DNA of 8,289 nt from Pseudomonadota bacterium (GTDB lineage Bacteria; Pseudomonadota; Alphaproteobacteria; Rhizobiales; Rhizobiaceae). Both the position numbers and the translations under genes were made by a program. Below, piece after piece: positions 1 to 6,322 of this stretch; the stretch's first letter is position 1; each line of letters starts with the position of its first letter. The notes under the pieces are model-generated. The model did no database searches and was not told the origin of the DNA. It saw nothing but the letters and a program-made list of their open reading frames with translations. The stretch is from the NCBI GenBank assembly GCA_023428515.1, contig JAEYXI010000073.1, forward strand, positions 1-8,289, in the 5' to 3' direction.

Positions 1-235
1 GCCATAGGCCGCCCAGTACGCCATTGCTGAACGGACAGGTGTGAAACACCTCGTCGCGCTCGATGAGGGTGATGGCCAGATCGGGCGCATTTGCCTTCAG
101 CGCTCGTGCGGCCGATGCGCCGCCGAAGCCGCCGCCGACGATGGTGATCCTGGCCGGGCTGGCCGCGCGAAGAAGCGCCGGCGCCGCCGGCAGCAGGGCG
201 ATGCCTGCGACGATTGTGCGGCGTGAGAGCTTCAT
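1..235 (-). CDS. fccB: Flavocytochrome c sulfide dehydrogenase flavoprotein subunit (FccB/SoxF family), N-terminal part
   Basis: Only the first 78 codons lie in the window; the gene runs off the left edge. The N-terminus carries a twin-arginine signal (SRRTIVAG followed by a hydrophobic Ala/Leu run, likely cleaved near residue 25), so the protein is exported folded. A Rossmann FAD-binding motif follows (ITIVGGGFGGASAA, about residues 30-43), then FHTCPFSNGVLGG at about 64-76. In the Allochromatium vinosum enzyme the equivalent Cys (in YTCYLSN) binds FAD covalently, and here C67 occupies that place. Family members oxidise sulfide in the periplasm and pass electrons to a cytochrome c subunit. 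The ATG overlaps the stop of the preceding cytochrome gene (ATGA), which implies translational coupling and a shared complex. The C-terminal half and the active-site disulfide cannot be seen, so the substrate (sulfide or another sulfur species) is inferred from the family. Confidence 0.85.
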   Translation of the reverse strand, partial: MKLSRRTIVAGIALLPAAPALLRAASPARITIVGGGFGGASAARALKANAPDLAITLIERDEVFHTCPFSNGVLGGLW

Positions 236-534
236 GGCTTCACCTGCGAAAAGTAGCGGGCAAGCGCCGCGATCTCGGCATCGTCATAAGCGCGCAGAAG
301 GCGCGGCATGATCGTGGCGTCGGCGTCGGCAGCCGCCAGTTCGTGCATCCTTGCCTCCAGGATGCTTGCCTCCTGGCCGGCAATGGCCGGAATGGCCCCG
401 CCGCCGCGCCCCTCACTGCCATGACAGGACGCGCAACTTTGCGCCAGGCGAAATCCGTCATCGGCATCGCCTCCATAGGCGCTACCGCAGAAGGCGAGGG
501 CGACGACTGCTGCGGATAGAAGACGAATAGGCAT
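232..534 (-). CDS. fccA: Small monoheme cytochrome c, probable electron-accepting subunit of flavocytochrome c
   Basis: The 100-residue product has a Sec-type signal (MPIRLLSAAVVALAF, cleavage probably near residue 20-21). One heme c site is present, CASCHG with C34, C37 and H38. A distal Met is likely at M76 (TIMPRLL), and the C-terminal helix AEIAALARYFSQ is typical of class I cytochromes c. I chose the Met at 534 because an upstream in-frame Met would put about 38 polar residues before the signal peptide. The gene overlaps the next one, the FccB-like flavoprotein, by 4 bp, as expected for two subunits of one complex. It would take electrons from the flavin and hand them to soluble or membrane cytochromes. 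Some SoxE/FccA proteins have two hemes; this one has a single heme and is short, as in the monoheme type. No strong Shine-Dalgarno sequence is visible. Confidence 0.85.
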   Translation of the reverse strand: MPIRLLSAAVVALAFCGSAYGGDADDGFRLAQSCASCHGSEGRGGGAIPAIAGQEASILEARMHELAAADADATIMPRLLRAYDDAEIAALARYFSQVKP

Positions 535-600
535 CGCACATCTCGCTTGGGCTGGGCTTGTTGCCTGGCTGTTGGCGATCCGCTCGGAGCGCGAGATCAC

Positions 601-636
601 CTTTTTGCGAATTGAGACACAGTGTCCACTTTTTGC
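601..636. repeat. 8-bp direct repeat flanking a palindrome in the divergent promoter region
   Basis: CTTTTTGC occurs at 601-608 and again, identically, at 629-636, a 28-bp interval. The two copies bracket the palindrome at 616-626. The placement between two divergent redox operons suggests a binding site for a dimeric regulator, but no regulator gene is in the window and the role is inference. Confidence 0.4.
616..626. promoter_or_regulatory. Perfect 11-bp palindrome, candidate operator
   Basis: GACACAGTGTC is an inverted repeat with 5-bp arms around one central base. It lies roughly in the middle of the 198-bp gap between the divergent starts at 534 and 733. Short palindromes of this kind are often bound by TetR- or LysR-type regulators. 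Which one, and whether it acts on the left, the right or both operons, cannot be told from sequence. Confidence 0.4.
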
Positions 637-663
637 TTGCCGAGGCAAGGGAGGGGTTATAGC
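636..663 (+). promoter_or_regulatory. Candidate promoter of the molybdenum hydroxylase operon, with an inverted repeat over the -35
   Basis: CTTGCC at 636-641 resembles the alphaproteobacterial -35 (CTTGAC). After 16 bp comes TATAGC at 658-663 as a -10. The -35 is the left arm of the hyphenated inverted repeat CTTGCC-GA-GGCAAG (636-649), so a protein bound there would block RNA polymerase. Transcription would start near 670, giving a leader of about 60 bases before the ATG at 733. The boxes are imperfect matches. Confidence 0.35.
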
Positions 664-732
664 TTTTTCGTCAAGCGGCCTGCCGTTGCAGAAACGGTCG
701 AGTCCGGGTCCCTGAGGAGGCTACCCAAAACG

Positions 733-1191
733 ATGGCATATTCCCTGAAAATCAATGGTGAATCAAAGCAGGTCGATGCCGATCCTGCGACCCCGCTGCT
801 GTGGGTGCTGCGCGATCATCTCGGCATGACGGGCACGAAATATGGTTGCGGCATTGCGCAGTGCGGCGCCTGCACCGTCCATATCGACGGCGTCGCCACG
901 CGCTCCTGCCAGTTCCCACTCGATGCCGTGGGCGAGAGCGAGATCGTCACCATCGAAGCATTGAATGCCGAAGGGCAGCATCAGCTGCAGAAATACTGGG
1001 TCGAGATGAATGTCCCGCAATGCGGCTACTGCCAATCAGGCATGCTTATGGCTGCCGCGTCGCTGTTGAAGGAGATACCGAAGCCGACCGACGACGACAT
1101 CGATCTCTACGTCAACAACATCTGTCGCTGCGGGACTTATCCGCGCGTTCGCGCCGCCATCCACAAGGCGGCCGAAGAGATGCAGGGCTGA
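733..1191 (+). CDS. [2Fe-2S] small subunit of a molybdenum hydroxylase (isoquinoline 1-oxidoreductase alpha/aldehyde dehydrogenase type)
   Basis: The 152-residue protein carries two [2Fe-2S] clusters. The plant-ferredoxin-like N-terminal domain has C39, C44, C47 (CGIAQCGAC) and C59. The C-terminal helical domain has C97 and C100 (CGYC) with C131 and C133 (CRC). It passes electrons from the molybdenum site of the large subunit to the outer acceptor, here probably the triheme cytochrome. Length and the TKYGCGIAQCGACTVHIDG stretch match IorA-like subunits. There is no signal peptide of its own, so it probably crosses the membrane together with the Tat-carrying large subunit, as known for such heterodimers. 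The start at 733 follows GAGGAGG (714-720), with a rather long 12-nt spacing. A longer in-frame ORF begins at 622 but its extra residues do not look like the family. The next gene starts 13 bp after the stop. Confidence 0.93.
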   Translation: MAYSLKINGESKQVDADPATPLLWVLRDHLGMTGTKYGCGIAQCGACTVHIDGVATRSCQFPLDAVGESEIVTIEALNAEGQHQLQKYWVEMNVPQCGYCQSGMLMAAASLLKEIPKPTDDDIDLYVNNICRCGTYPRVRAAIHKAAEEMQG

Positions 1192-1204
1192 GGAGGGAAA
1201 CCCG

Positions 1205-3472
1205 ATGAACGTTCCTTTCACGCTCAACCGCCGCAGTTTTGTCGTCTCCCTGCTTGGCACGGGTGGAGCGCTGGTCACCGGCATGCTGGGACCGGCGAAC
1301 GCCGCCGTTACCGATGCCGAACCCTGGGGGAAGTCGCCTGCGGAGGGTGCCCATGACTTCACGCCGTGGCTCTCGATCGCGCCCGACGGCAAGGTGACGG
1401 TCATGGTAGCGCATCCCGATATCGGTAACGGCGTGCTCACGCAGTCCTTGTCGTTCGTCTACGAGGAATTGCAGCCGAAGTGGGAAGACCTGGTGGCGCA
1501 ATATGCGCCGCCAAGCCGCGACCTTCGCGAGAACAATGTCTATTCCTCGGTTGGCGGCGCGCTGGCCTATTTTTCGGGGCGCTCGACAGGTCCCGACCGG
1601 ATGAAGACCTATATGACCGTCGCCGCGACGGCGCGCGAGCAACTGAAGGCGGCGGCCGCGCAGGCCTGGAGCGTACCCGCGGGCGAGATCACCGTGGCCG
1701 AAGGCGTGCTCAGCCATGCAAGTGGCCGCAGCGCGCCTTTCGGCGAGATGCTGGAGGCAGCGGCAGCGATCACGCTGCCCGAGCAGCCGCAGCCCAAGCC
1801 CCGCGACCAATGGGTGTTCCTGGAAAAGGCCTCGCCCGCGAAGGTGCAACTGCCGCAAATCGTCGACGGCTCCGCCGTCTACGGCATGGACGTGCGCGTT
1901 CCGGACATGGTGTATGCCGCCCTTCGCCAGAGCCCGGTCATGGGAGGGCGTCTCAAGAGCTACGATTTCGAAGCGATCAAAAACCTACCGGGCGTGCTGG
2001 CCGTGGTGGAGGTCAAGGCCGGCGAGCCCGGCGAAGAAACCTCGGTCAAGACGCCGTTTCCCATCGGGCTGACGACACGCACGTCTGCGGTGGCGGTCAT
2101 CGCCGAACATTACTGGCAGGCGCGCACTGCGCTCGATGCGCTCCCGGTGGAGTGGGACGACGGCCCCGGCGCGAAATGGAAGACCACGCAGATGATGAAC
2201 GACGCGGCGCTCGCCGCCGTCGATCAATCCGGAGAGCCGCTGTCGTCGACGGGGGACGTGGAGGCCGAGTTCTCCAAGGGCGGCACCATCGTCGAAGCCA
2301 AGTACCTTACGCCATACTGCGAACAGGCACCGATGGAGCCTCTCAACGGGACAGCGCTCGTGACTGCCGACCGCGTCGAGATGTGGCATCCTTCGCAGCA
2401 TACGCAGATGGCCTTCGCCGTTGCTGCCGTGGAGGCGGGCGTGCCGCCGGAGAATGTCGAGGTCCATCAGACCTTCGTCGGTGGCGGCTTCGGGCGTCGG
2501 GTCTTCTCCGACGATGCCCGCATGGTCGTCGCTGTGGCCAAGGGTTTCCCTGGCCGGCCCGTCCATACGATCTGGTCGCGCGAGGAATCGACAAGGCAGG
2601 GCCGCTACCGGCCTCTCATGGGAGCTTACATGAAGGCCCGGCTCGGCGAGGACGGTCTGCCGACGGCGATCCTGGCCCGCATCTCCGGCGGCCCGGGCTA
2701 CTTCACGTCGGGTATGCACGACACGGCGTTGATGCAGGTCGTGCCCAACGTGCAGGTCGATTCCGTCACGATCCGGGACTTCCACATCGCCACCGGCCCC
2801 TATCGCGGTCCCGGTTACAATTCGAACGCCTTCTTCGTCGAGAGCTTCCTTGATGAATGCGCGGTCGCGGCCAAGGCCGACCCGCTCGACTACCGCATCG
2901 CGATCTACAGCAAATGGGCAGACCAGGGCTGGGCGAAGTGCCTGACGGAACTGAAGGAGAAGTCGGGCTGGGGGCAGCCGTTGCCGGCGCGTCAGGGACG
3001 CGGCGTCGCGATCGGCAATTGGGGCATGGCCGGCAAGCCGGATCATGGAACGACAGCCGCTGCCGTTGTCCATGTCGAGGTGCCTGAGGACGGCAGCATC
3101 AAGATACACCGCATCGACGTCGCTTTCGATACCGGCCGGGTGCTGAACCGGGATGCGGTCATCGCCGAGTTGGAGGGCGGCACCATCTTCGGCCTCAACA
3201 TGGCGCTTAACGAAGAGCTGAACATTCGGGACGGCCGGATCGTCGAAGGCAATTATGACGAGTACCCGATGATTCGCATCGGAGACGTCCCCGAGATCCA
3301 CGTCCATTTCGGTGGCCTCTCGGACAACGATCGTTACAACGAGATCGGCGAGCCCCCGGTCGGGCCGGTCGGACCGGCCTTGGCGAACGCCATCTTCCAG
3401 GTCACCGGCAAGCGCCTGCGCACGCAGCCTCTGCGCAAACACAATCTGCGGGCCGATTCCGGCGCCAGCTGA
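1205..3472 (+). CDS. Molybdopterin-binding large subunit, xanthine dehydrogenase family (IorB-like periplasmic aldehyde/N-heterocycle oxidoreductase)
   Basis: The 755-residue protein starts with a twin-arginine signal (NRRSFVVSLLG, residues 8-18, then a hydrophobic stretch to ANAA at about 34), so it acts in the periplasm. It shows the family landmarks in order: an APMEPLNGTA segment (about 375-384), the molybdopterin loop VGGGFGRR (425-432), GPYRGPGYNSNAFF (531-544), and near the C-terminus EIGEPPVGP with E716 as the probable catalytic base. Members hydroxylate aldehydes or N-heterocycles such as isoquinoline, using water and giving electrons to Fe-S clusters. Substrate cannot be fixed from sequence. 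A Gln (Q374) precedes APMEP where, from memory, relatives often have His. AGGAGG at 1191-1196 serves as ribosome binding site. No FAD-domain subunit and no XdhC-like maturation gene is in the window; the cytochrome c gene that follows replaces the FAD subunit as electron outlet. Confidence 0.92.
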   Translation: MNVPFTLNRRSFVVSLLGTGGALVTGMLGPANAAVTDAEPWGKSPAEGAHDFTPWLSIAPDGKVTVMVAHPDIGNGVLTQSLSFVYEELQPKWEDLVAQYAPPSRDLRENNVYSSVGGALAYFSGRSTGPDRMKTYMTVAATAREQLKAAAAQAWSVPAGEITVAEGVLSHASGRSAPFGEMLEAAAAITLPEQPQPKPRDQWVFLEKASPAKVQLPQIVDGSAVYGMDVRVPDMVYAALRQSPVMGGRLKSYDFEAIKNLPGVLAVVEVKAGEPGEETSVKTPFPIGLTTRTSAVAVIAEHYWQARTALDALPVEWDDGPGAKWKTTQMMNDAALAAVDQSGEPLSSTGDVEAEFSKGGTIVEAKYLTPYCEQAPMEPLNGTALVTADRVEMWHPSQHTQMAFAVAAVEAGVPPENVEVHQTFVGGGFGRRVFSDDARMVVAVAKGFPGRPVHTIWSREESTRQGRYRPLMGAYMKARLGEDGLPTAILARISGGPGYFTSGMHDTALMQVVPNVQVDSVTIRDFHIATGPYRGPGYNSNAFFVESFLDECAVAAKADPLDYRIAIYSKWADQGWAKCLTELKEKSGWGQPLPARQGRGVAIGNWGMAGKPDHGTTAAAVVHVEVPEDGSIKIHRIDVAFDTGRVLNRDAVIAELEGGTIFGLNMALNEELNIRDGRIVEGNYDEYPMIRIGDVPEIHVHFGGLSDNDRYNEIGEPPVGPVGPALANAIFQVTGKRLRTQPLRKHNLRADSGAS

Positions 3473-3478
3473 GACTGC

Positions 3479-3495
3479 GCGGCCGTCAGGGCCGC
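3479..3495 (+). other. GC-rich hairpin between the large-subunit and cytochrome genes
   Basis: GCGGCC-GTCAG-GGCCGC can form a 6-bp all-GC stem with a 5-nt loop just 6 bases after the stop at 3472. No T-run follows, so a full terminator is unlikely. It could partly stop transcription or protect the upstream mRNA 3' end and so lower cytochrome expression relative to the enzyme; this role is inference. Confidence 0.4.
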
Positions 3496-3534
3496 ACCTC
3501 AATCTTCTGTTGTGCCTGATCCGAGGGGGAGCCC

Positions 3535-4872
3535 GTGAAGAAACTCGTTGTCGCGGCGATCGCGGTCCTTGCCGCCGTCGCAATCGGCGCCTGGTATGCG
3601 ACGCGCATTCCCTCGTCGCCTTTCGACAGTATGGCGGACAGCGGCCCGGTGACGCCTGTCGAGCAGGCGGAATATGTCACCCGGCTCGCGGATTGCGTCG
3701 CCTGTCACAGCGTGGAGGGCGGCCAACCCTTTGCCGGCGGGCTTGAGATGGGAACCCCGCTGGGCTCCATTTTCGCGACCAACATCACGCCGGATCCGGA
3801 AACCGGCATCGGCAACTACACCCTCGCCGAGTTCGACAACGCCGTCAGGCGCGGCGTCGCCAAGGATGGCCACCGTCTCTACCCGGCGATGCCTTATCCT
3901 TCCTACGCCAAGATGTCGGACGACGACGTGAAGGCGCTCTACGATTATTTCATGCATTATGTGAAGCCCGTGAAAGAGGCCAACCGGGAGAGCGACATAG
4001 AATGGCCGCTCAACATGCGTTGGCCCTTGGAGTTCTGGAACTTCGCCTTCCTTGACACCGGGGCCTTTGAATCCGATCAGTCGAAGGACGAACCCTGGAA
4101 TCGCGGCGCATATCTGGTGCAGGGCGCCGGCCACTGTGGCAGCTGCCACACGCCACGTGGGTTCGCCATCCAGGAAGCGGCGATGGACGAGAGCAGCGGC
4201 GATTTCCTGGCCGGCGCGCTGCTTGACGGCTGGTACGCGCCAAGTCTGCGCAACGACCATAATGTCGGCCTTGGCCGCTGGAACGAGGAGGACATCGTCG
4301 CCTTCCTCAAGAAGGGCCGCAACCAGCACGGCATCGTCTTCGGCTCGATGATGGAGGCTTTCAACAATTCCACCCAGTACATGACCGACGACGACCTTGC
4401 CGGAATCGCCGTATATCTGAAATCGCTGCCCGGAAACGAGCCGGAGGGCGCCCCCAAATGGGCGTATGACGAAACGACGACCGTCGCGCTCAATTCCGGC
4501 GACACCTCGAAGCCGGGCGCCGCGCTCTACCTCAATCAATGCGGCTTCTGCCATGGACGCGATGGCAAGGGGCGGGGAGAGTTCCTGCCGCCGCTCGCCG
4601 GCGCGTCGTCCATGCTGGCGGACGAAAGCGCATCGGTGATCAACGTCATGCTGAATGGCGCCGGGCGCGTCGTCTCCAACGGCGTGCCGGATTCGTATCG
4701 GATGCCGCCGTTCCGGGTGCTGCTGACGGATCGGCAGATCGCCGACATCGCGACCTTTGTCCGCTCCTCATGGGGAAATAACGGTACGCCCGTGACCGAG
4801 GAGCAGGTGAGAGAGCTTCGCGACCGGACCGATCCGATGAGCGACGAAGTAATCGTCCTGAAGATGCGGTGA
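3535..4872 (+). CDS. Membrane-anchored triheme cytochrome c, electron-accepting subunit of the molybdenum hydroxylase
   Basis: The 445-residue protein starts at a GTG preceded by a G-rich ribosome site (GAGGGGGAG, 3523-3531). An uncleaved or signal helix (KKLVVAAIAVLAAVAIGAW, residues 2-20) anchors it, leaving the rest periplasmic. Three heme c motifs are seen: CVACHS (C54, C57, H58), CGSCHT (C201, C204, H205) and CGFCHG (C336, C339, H340). Each sits in its own cytochrome domain, and likely distal Met ligands include M119 (PAMPYP) and M390 (YRMPPF). The architecture equals the cytochrome subunit of membrane alcohol dehydrogenases and of molybdenum aldehyde/nicotinate dehydrogenases, which deliver electrons to ubiquinone or terminal oxidases. 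It lies 62 bp after the large-subunit gene in the same direction. The C-terminus (ending VIVLKMR) looks complete despite the decayed sequence that follows. Confidence 0.92.
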   Translation: MKKLVVAAIAVLAAVAIGAWYATRIPSSPFDSMADSGPVTPVEQAEYVTRLADCVACHSVEGGQPFAGGLEMGTPLGSIFATNITPDPETGIGNYTLAEFDNAVRRGVAKDGHRLYPAMPYPSYAKMSDDDVKALYDYFMHYVKPVKEANRESDIEWPLNMRWPLEFWNFAFLDTGAFESDQSKDEPWNRGAYLVQGAGHCGSCHTPRGFAIQEAAMDESSGDFLAGALLDGWYAPSLRNDHNVGLGRWNEEDIVAFLKKGRNQHGIVFGSMMEAFNNSTQYMTDDDLAGIAVYLKSLPGNEPEGAPKWAYDETTTVALNSGDTSKPGAALYLNQCGFCHGRDGKGRGEFLPPLAGASSMLADESASVINVMLNGAGRVVSNGVPDSYRMPPFRVLLTDRQIADIATFVRSSWGNNGTPVTEEQVRELRDRTDPMSDEVIVLKMR

Positions 4873-5026
4873 GTTTGGCAACACAGCGGAGCAGATAGAG
4901 GATGTCGAGCACCTGCACAAGCAGGGGTTGAAGGTCGGCTTCCAGCTCATCGCTATTCGCCGCAAGAACGCCTCTCTACTCGGCAGCATGGCATCCCTCA
5001 CTGCTGAGATCGCTGAGGCGCGATGA
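4871..5026 (+). pseudogene. Unassigned open frame without a start, possible gene remnant
   Basis: A frame different from that of the triheme cytochrome is open from the cytochrome stop to a TGA at 5024-5026, giving 51 residues. They read like ordinary protein (AEQIEDVEHLHKQGLKVGF, then LIAIRRKNASLLG and a helix-prone Ala/Glu-rich end). No ATG or GTG with a ribosome site precedes it; the only ATG, within GSMASL, is close to the end. I do not recognise the family. It may be the 3' tail of a gene whose 5' part was lost, or a chance open frame. Confidence 0.25.
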
Positions 5027-5310
5027 CCTGCCGGATGTCGCCGATGGTCAGGCTTGCGAAGCGGACATCCGCTTTAGCGTGGTGAACCGCAACTATGCCT
5101 GTTTTGCGGTGATGAGCGACGGGCAGCAGAGCGCGCCCCATAGCGGGCAGTCGGCGAATGGCGCCACGGTGGCGGGCTCCGTCGGTAGTTGCACGCACCG
5201 CAAGAACGATCAACTCGATCGTTGATTCCCCCGGTAGACCTTCGGTGATCGTTGCCCTTGTTCCGGCTGGTGGCTGCGCCGCCAGCCGTGGCTGGCAGCA
5301 TTGGAATATT
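5027..5310. other. Gene-free stretch with short inverted repeats
   Basis: No frame here has a start, ribosome site and protein-like composition together. Small inverted repeats are visible: AAGCGGA-CA-TCCGCTT (5059-5074), AACGATC-AACTC-GATCGTT (5205-5223) and GCCAGC-CGTG-GCTGGC (5281-5296). None is followed by a T-run, so none is a convincing terminator. The stretch sits between the open frame ending at 5026 and the broken gene starting at 5311 and may be decayed sequence. Confidence 0.4.
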
Positions 5311-5626
5311 TCAATCGGGGATTTGCGTATGCTTGGCGAATCTCGCCTTTAGCGGCTTGACGAGGCGCGGTTCCGTCCCGATCGCAACGGCTAGATAACT
5401 CGCTGAAGGTAGGTCAGGTCCATCTTCTTGACATGCGCCGGGTCGAGGTGGCTTCGATCAGGTGAATAATCTGGCTCTCGATGTAGATCGCGGCCCTCAC
5501 CACAACGGTGAGCGCGTCCGTGCCGCCCATGTCGGTATAGAAGCGGTCTTGGTCTGCGGCAGACAGTTCGTGCGCAGCGTCGAGTGTTGAAGGTGGAGGG
5601 TCACTGTCAGGTGTTTGCGTCATCAT
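5311..5626 (-). pseudogene. Frameshifted small gene of unknown function
   Basis: Translation would start at one of two tandem ATGs (5626 or 5623) after AGGAGG (5635-5630); the second has the better spacing (6 nt). Frame one reads to HLIEA at about 5450 and then loses sense, ending RRMSRRWT-stop at 5414. A second frame takes over with HLDPAHVKKMDLTYLQRV (5450-5397). It reaches a TAG at 5391, while a third frame continues with LAVAIGTEPRLVKPLKA and stops at 5311. Each switch fits the loss of one base (near 5451 and near 5396; GTT-AAT-CTA would restore QRVNLAVAIG). The joined product is about 105 residues. Its wording recalls small helical proteins that carry an R-N-x-F-A-H motif after PLKALG; that comparison is from memory and the motif itself is not intact here. 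A sequencing error is possible, but two errors so close are less likely than decay. Confidence 0.6.
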
Positions 5627-5748
5627 ACCCCTCCTATGTCGCGTGGAGTTGCCGAGTGTCAGCGAAACCGTTGGAAATCAAGAGAAGCCAGTCGCAACAT
5701 GAACGCGACATGGAATCACCAAGGCTGCTGCTAAGTCTTTGAAATCTT

Positions 5749-5824
<76 letters not shown>

Positions 5825-5883
5825 TTTTCTCCCTCGGTTACCCGGTCGGGATGTGAGAGGCAGGCCCCTCAGAAAGCGGCTGC

Positions 5884-5911
5884 GTTATAGCATGGGAAAT
5901 CGGGCTGTCCA
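5884..5911 (-). promoter_or_regulatory. Promoter of tRNA-Phe
   Basis: On the minus strand TGGACA (5911-5906) is followed after 16 bp by TATAAC (5889-5884). Each box matches the sigma-70 consensus at five of six positions. Transcription would begin near 5877, leaving a leader of about 50 nt for RNase P to remove before the tRNA 5' end at 5824. Confidence 0.65.
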
Positions 5912-6024
5912 GCGTCCGATGACGGGTTTTTGAACGCATATCGAAAGGTAGCGGTCCGGACCCTCCAGAGCGGTTGGTGGGGGGTCGGCGCATGCCTCCC
6001 TCCCTTTGCGCGCCGCTGCGAGTT

Positions 6025-6249
6025 TCAGTCGTCCCTGGAGTCCTGTGGCGTCTCGCTTCCTGGCTTGGCGTCCTCCTCCTCGTCGTCGTGGACGGGAATG
6101 GCATAGGCGCCGATCAGCCAGCGGTTGAGGTCGACATTCTTGCAGCGGGTCGAGCAGAATGGATAGGTCTCGCGCGCGGATGGCCTGCCGCATTCGGGGC
6201 AGGGGCGTTTCGGCCTAAGCGGCGTGACGGTGGCGCTGGGAGAACTCAT
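6025..6249 (-). CDS. yacG: DNA gyrase inhibitor YacG (zinc-binding)
   Basis: The 74-residue protein has the family zinc ribbon CPECG (C17, C20) and [11 protein letters not shown] (C32, C36), then the signature [13 protein letters not shown] (40-52) and an acidic tail (HDDEEED). E. coli YacG binds GyrB and inhibits gyrase catalysis; the four cysteines hold one zinc. The start at 6249 is preferred because the in-frame extension back to 6375 overlaps the end of maf and adds residues foreign to the family. The ribosome site is weak, and the gap to maf is 73 bp. Placement after maf is a common alphaproteobacterial order. Confidence 0.92.
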   Translation of the reverse strand: MSSPSATVTPLRPKRPCPECGRPSARETYPFCSTRCKNVDLNRWLIGAYAIPVHDDEEEDAKPGSETPQDSRDD

Positions 6250-6322
6250 CGGCTTGCAGATAGTGCGGCCATACCGGAAAGCCAACAGCCCGAACGCCGA
6301 CTTCCACCCGCTAGGACCATAC

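Noticed and set aside
622..732. Longer start for the Fe-S subunit at 622.
   Set aside because: The added 37 residues do not fit the family, and the ATG at 733 has a GAGGAGG site upstream and gives the usual length of about 150 residues.
1985..3583. Long 532-codon open frame on the minus strand opposite the molybdopterin subunit.
   Set aside because: It is a high-GC shadow of the real gene: Arg/Asp/His-rich with no recognisable domain, while the plus strand carries all family motifs.
3499..4554. 351-codon minus-strand open frame opposite the triheme cytochrome.
   Set aside because: Its composition is that of an antisense shadow; the plus strand encodes three heme motifs and a membrane anchor.
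4912..4925. Inverted repeat CCTGC-ACAA-GCAGG shortly after the triheme cytochrome stop, considered as operon terminator.
   Set aside because: The stem is 5 bp and no T-run follows; it also lies inside an open frame.
4998..5213. 71-codon minus-strand open frame.
   Set aside because: No ribosome binding site, odd composition and no recognisable motif; I treat the region as non-coding.
5953..5962. Perfect 10-bp palindrome GGTCCGGACC downstream of yacG.
   Set aside because: There is no loop room for a hairpin and no T-run, and it is far from any promoter I can place; chance is likely in high-GC DNA.
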